Assembly (NCBI GenBank): GCA_900469445.1
Contig: UBXM01000006.1
Span: 607,570-671,569, forward strand
DNA: 64,000 nt
DNA from: Hyphomicrobiales bacterium
GTDB lineage: Bacteria > Pseudomonadota > Alphaproteobacteria > Rhizobiales > Rhizobiaceae
Reading direction: 5' to 3'
Part shown: piece after piece, positions 62,960 through 64,000 of the stretch
Layout of the letters: every line of letters starts with the position of its first letter
Numbering within the stretch: the first letter of the stretch is position 1
Translations under genes and position numbers: made by a program
Notes under the pieces: model-generated
What the model saw: the letters and a program-made list of their open reading frames with translations, nothing else
Databases searched by the model: none
Told to the model about the DNA's origin: nothing

Positions 62960-63583
62960 CTATCTGATAGCGCGCATGGCCTCGATGAACTGCTTTGCCT
63001 TTGCGCCGACCGCCTCAGCGCTATCGCCGGGCTTGTAGAGCGAGCCGCCGATGCCGAAACCGGCGGCACCCGCATCGACGAAAGCCTTCATGTTGTCGGG
63101 TGTTACGCCACCGACGGCGAGGACCGGAATGTCTTTCGGCAGCACGGCTTTCCAGGCCTTGATGACATGTGGCGGAATGGCTTCGGCCGGGAAGGCTTTT
63201 ACGCCGGTCGCGCCTGCGCCGATCGCGGCAAAGGCTTCCGTCGGGGTGGCGACGCCGGGCAGGCTGACCATGCCCTTGGCGACGCTCGCCTCGATGACCG
63301 ACAGGTTGGCGTTCGGCGAGATGATGACTTTCGAGCCGGTCGCGGCGACATCCGCCACCTGGGCCGGCGTCAGCACGGTGCCGGCGCCGATCAGCGCCCT
63401 GTCACCGAACAGCTTCTGCAGTTTCTCGATGCTTTTCAGCGGATCCGGCGAGTTGAGCGGCACTTCGAGAATGCGCCAGCCGGCTTCGATCAGCGTTTCG
63501 CCGACGGCCTCGACTTCTTCCGGCTTGATACCGCGAAGGATGGCGATCAGGTTGCATTCGTTGAGAGCGTCGTGGAGGTTCAT
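62960..63583 (-). CDS. dgoA: 2-Dehydro-3-deoxy-6-phosphogalactonate aldolase
   Basis: A 207-residue class I aldolase. It cleaves KDPGal to pyruvate and glyceraldehyde-3-phosphate. The start LIAILRGIKPEEVEAVGETLIEAGWRILEVPLNSP and the Schiff-base lysine region ATGVKAFPAEAIPP match DgoA, distinguishing it from KDPG aldolase Eda. ATG 63583 has AAGGA 8 bases upstream; ATG 63592 is too close. It follows dgoK by 11 bases. Confidence 0.92.
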   Translation of the reverse strand: MNLHDALNECNLIAILRGIKPEEVEAVGETLIEAGWRILEVPLNSPDPLKSIEKLQKLFGDRALIGAGTVLTPAQVADVAATGSKVIISPNANLSVIEASVAKGMVSLPGVATPTEAFAAIGAGATGVKAFPAEAIPPHVIKAWKAVLPKDIPVLAVGGVTPDNMKAFVDAGAAGFGIGGSLYKPGDSAEAVGAKAKQFIEAMRAIR

Positions 63584-63594
63584 GGGAAACATCC

Positions 63595-64000
63595 TTATTT
63601 CGTCAATTTCAATTGGCCGGCGATCAGCTGCACGCCACGCTTGGCGGCATCTGAAGGGCTCGGGGTCACGGTGAGATTAAAGAGCGGTGCGACACGGCCG
63701 TAACGGCTGTTCAGCACGTTGTTGCCGACAATGCCGATCGCTTCGCCGGGGATGAGCCAGCCGGCGGCGCGGGCCTGGCGGAATTCCGAACCGATGACCA
63801 GGCCGGAGACATAATCGCCGATATCTTCGGCCTTTAACACGCCGGCAAGCACGCCGGTACGGGCGGAAAAAACGGCCGAGAGGAAGGCATCGGCGGCGCG
63901 GGCGTCGCTTGCGGCAAATTCTGCGCCACGATCGAAGGCCGACCAGACCGGTTCGGCTGCCGCAGCCGGTTCGACCGCCTTGGCGATGAAGGAATGTTTG
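63595..64000 (-). CDS. dgoK: 2-Dehydro-3-deoxygalactonokinase, C-terminal part
   Basis: The C-terminal 134 codons of DgoK; the start is beyond the window. The frame reads without interruption (KHSFIAKAVEPAAAAE at the window edge, later FLSAVFSARTGVLAGVLKAEDIGDYVSGLVIG). It phosphorylates 2-dehydro-3-deoxygalactonate, and DgoA then cleaves the product. Confidence 0.9.
   Translation of the reverse strand, partial: KHSFIAKAVEPAAAAEPVWSAFDRGAEFAASDARAADAFLSAVFSARTGVLAGVLKAEDIGDYVSGLVIGSEFRQARAAGWLIPGEAIGIVGNNVLNSRYGRVAPLFNLTVTPSPSDAAKRGVQLIAGQLKLTK

Overview
The window reads like an alphaproteobacterium of the Rhizobiales, most likely Rhizobiaceae (Rhizobium, Agrobacterium or Neorhizobium-like). 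The grounds are GC-rich codon use, dense operons with 4-bp ATGA overlaps, many ABC uptake systems, a RhtX-type siderophore permease, and a TGA-N9-TCA box of the kind bound by the rhizobial iron regulator RirA. I see no rRNA, tRNA, phage, IS element or CRISPR array. It looks like a catabolic accessory replicon or chromosomal region of uptake and degradation modules.

Layout. (1) 1-8.4 kb: aromatic catabolism. It holds the end of a CoA-transferase (pcaJ), pcaF, a complete branched-chain-type ABC transporter, pobA and a divergent AraC regulator (pobR). 4-Hydroxybenzoate would be imported, hydroxylated to protocatechuate and finished through beta-ketoadipate. (2) 8.6-24.5 kb: the most interesting part. 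It encodes a small unknown protein, a membrane-bound winged-helix/TPR protein, an outer-membrane MetA-like protein, two exported DUF1254/DUF1214 proteins, an exported HAD phosphatase, a formylglycine-generating enzyme, a complete MoxR-DUF58-DUF4381-VWA-VWA/TPR-BatD set, and an exported arylsulfatase. Four nearly identical 22-nt elements, each pointing the same way relative to its gene, lie in front of four of these transcription units. This suggests one coordinated, apparently undescribed regulon for periplasmic sulfatase maturation and envelope chemistry. (3) 24.8-31.6 kb: a GH51 arabinofuranosidase with an ArsR-like regulator and a carbohydrate ABC transporter. (4) 31.9-37.3 kb: an ABC importer with a cytoplasmic alkaline-phosphatase-superfamily phosphodiesterase and a HutC-type GntR regulator, possibly for a phosphonate or phosphodiester. 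(5) 37.5-40.1 kb: ornithine cyclodeaminase, arginase and an Lrp regulator.

(6) 40.6-46.5 kb: biotin carrier, biotin carboxylase, a carrier-like protein without a biotinylation site, PxpB, PxpC, PxpA and an aminotransferase. Together these are the separated parts of a urea-carboxylase-like enzyme plus the 5-oxoprolinase A subunit. (7) 46.6-52.4 kb: a LysR regulator, an SDR, a polar amino-acid ABC transporter and an RraA-fold protein. (8) 52.5-56.9 kb: gluconate/idonate catabolism (gluconokinase, 5-ketogluconate reductase, a 2-hydroxyacid dehydrogenase, idonate dehydrogenase, a LacI regulator) around a perfect 16-bp operator. (9) 57.2-62.7 kb: siderophore uptake (TonB receptor, SIP reductase fused to DUF2218, RhtX-like permease) behind an iron box, followed by a TetR regulator. 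(10) 63-64 kb: dgoA and the end of dgoK, the KDPGal branch of galactonate degradation.
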